From positions 1 through 6,707 of the forward strand of contig JAOUHR010000108.1 in NCBI GenBank assembly GCA_029884515.1: DNA of 6,707 nucleotides, in the 5' to 3' direction. This DNA is from Gemmatimonadota bacterium (lineage in GTDB: Bacteria; Gemmatimonadota; Gemmatimonadetes; Gemmatimonadales; Gemmatimonadaceae). Positions 6,601 through 6,707 of the stretch are shown one piece after another (the stretch's first letter is position 1; each line of letters starts with the position of its first letter). The position numbers were made by a program, and so were the translations under genes. Below the pieces are notes generated by a model. The model was not told the DNA's origin. It searched no databases and was given only the letters and a program-made list of their open reading frames with translations.

Positions 6601-6707
6601 TCTGGGCGAGCGGGGCCGCATCGCGACAGCTCTCGCGCCCCATCAACGAGCTGCGCGGCAGCGCCCTCTCCCTCGCGCGCGGCGACCAGCCGGCGACCTT
6701 CACAGCC
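3681..6707 (+). CDS. Large multi-sensor membrane signalling protein with HAMP domain, probable NtrY-like sensor histidine kinase (N-terminal part)
   Basis: The frame starting at GTG 3681 is open for 1009 codons and runs off the window. A basic, Ala/Gly/Ser/Thr-rich cytoplasmic segment (1-50) is followed by about 14 hydrophobic helices, near residues 51-66, 72-89, 98-114, 314-330, 338-356, 382-400, 412-429, 446-466, 482-499, 509-522, 528-547, 764-786, 809-828 and 957-976. Three extracytoplasmic domains result: 115-313, 549-762 and 831-956. Arg-rich loops (for example 787-808, with RRWWRIRRR) all fall on the predicted cytoplasmic side, which supports this topology. Domain 1 (VMAEKGTAFAWAGR) and domain 2 (DLAGTDFPTEIATWAPDGS) look Cache-like by eye. 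The last helix leads into LSRPINELR and LARGDQP, a HAMP linker, so signals are passed to a cytoplasmic output domain. That domain is beyond the edge: histidine kinase is most likely, but a PP2C phosphatase or cyclase is not excluded. Alternative starts are GTG 3630 (17 codons longer) and ATG 3711. Confidence 0.8.
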   Translation, partial: MTPSASSPAVMGSTGTAGGARSAGTSGASGATRATGVKGARGAIPASRGGWALLASAAVILGALWLRDPSATITGFLALVTLLLAGLLFRGRGEAALRRVAFLATAVVFVALAVRYHVTVGRLERAGNTVIADRTRAGAEAMAVAFESLGDELTRAARGALEAPQDRQAAFTALGSLLDPRDDRAIVMAEKGTAFAWAGRLLVPVDSLPGPLGVIATPFYVVAYATARSAERVAVATVLVHAEPPADRLSRPLDRRVADAHGLRGFSYAGAGAAADVPEAVVLRLDGEPMLATRALVAPTETLEREAADWALPRAGLTLAVLVLLLLAAAWQRDGGLGRRLGGLGVAFAVVALVPLSTFSNQSTLFDPTVFFVSAGWRFTANAGALAITSALLLLALLSALREGVRPRSRTQALVGVLLVAGVGPFLLRELARGIQVPTLGVPTGLWLAWQVTLFLAAVTVLLLGVTFGQAALGTQRGLAPWVAPALAALAAITTPVVLEAPARLPPLHPLLWVAAIGVLAFTRRARAMVLPVAFVAACGAVTLVWFSTVRERVELAVEDVAALRTPDPNAAPLLRRFASRLDPASADRTRVDVLVRYAESDLAGTDFPTEIATWAPDGSEMAELRVGRGPGETYGVNLTAREAQMNGMPILRESVGEPGTHVVLAVPHRDGSATTVVLAPRSRLVAPDPFGALLGFPPPPTPEPPYHLRQGDLTSGPPTIGRHGSWSRSGAELHGDWQVASTGGLWRRVHATIDLRSFDALVTRGVLLVLSDLAMLGAVWLLIVMADGVLRRWWRIRRRDLVRSFRARLSLALFACFLLPSVLFALWSFQRLQADDRQSRDLLVRETLRAVAATDSVQLAATSQRFETPLFLYANGLLFATSDPLLDAIAPVGRLLPPGVARTLAEGDEPTAGRGESVGPASMRLGYRAVTDAGTQFVLAAPARLDERLLDRRRNDLAIFLLFALALGGIAALWASGAASRQLSRPINELRGSALSLARGDQPATFTA

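Overview
The window is very GC-rich, with G or C at most third codon positions, and encodes parts of a diderm (Gram-negative-type) envelope: a TolC-type outer-membrane channel, a periplasmic adaptor and a multi-sensor inner-membrane signalling protein. Protein style and gene order suggest a Gemmatimonadota-like bacterium. That placement rests on general impression, not on a marker gene.

Layout. Positions 1-3613 are a compact minus-strand operon read from right to left: a secreted protein of unknown function (3613-2888), a TolC-family outer-membrane factor (2881-1382), a membrane-fusion/periplasmic adaptor of the HlyD/MacA type (1372-89), and the first 30 codons of a further gene running off the left edge (92-1). 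Gaps are 6 bp and 9 bp, then a stop/start overlap, so the genes are probably co-transcribed and translationally coupled. Channel plus adaptor indicates a tripartite export pump. The inner-membrane motor is outside the window; the hydrophilic start of the edge gene fits an ABC ATPase better than an RND pump.

A 67-bp divergent intergenic region (3614-3680) separates the operon from a plus-strand gene. It holds a perfect TATAAT placed so that transcription would begin at or next to the GTG start codon, and a weaker TAGATT in the same arrangement facing the other way. Neither gene has a visible Shine-Dalgarno sequence, so both may be read from leaderless mRNAs.

The plus-strand gene (3681 to past 6707) is open for 1009 codons with no stop. 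It encodes a membrane protein with about 14 predicted transmembrane segments, three extracytoplasmic domains and, at the window end, the start of a HAMP domain. It is most likely the sensory half of an NtrY-like histidine kinase whose catalytic half lies outside the window. Sharing a promoter region with the export operon makes functional linkage possible but does not prove it.

No tRNA, rRNA, CRISPR array, insertion sequence or convincing terminator was seen. The long ORFs in other frames across both regions are shadows caused by high GC.
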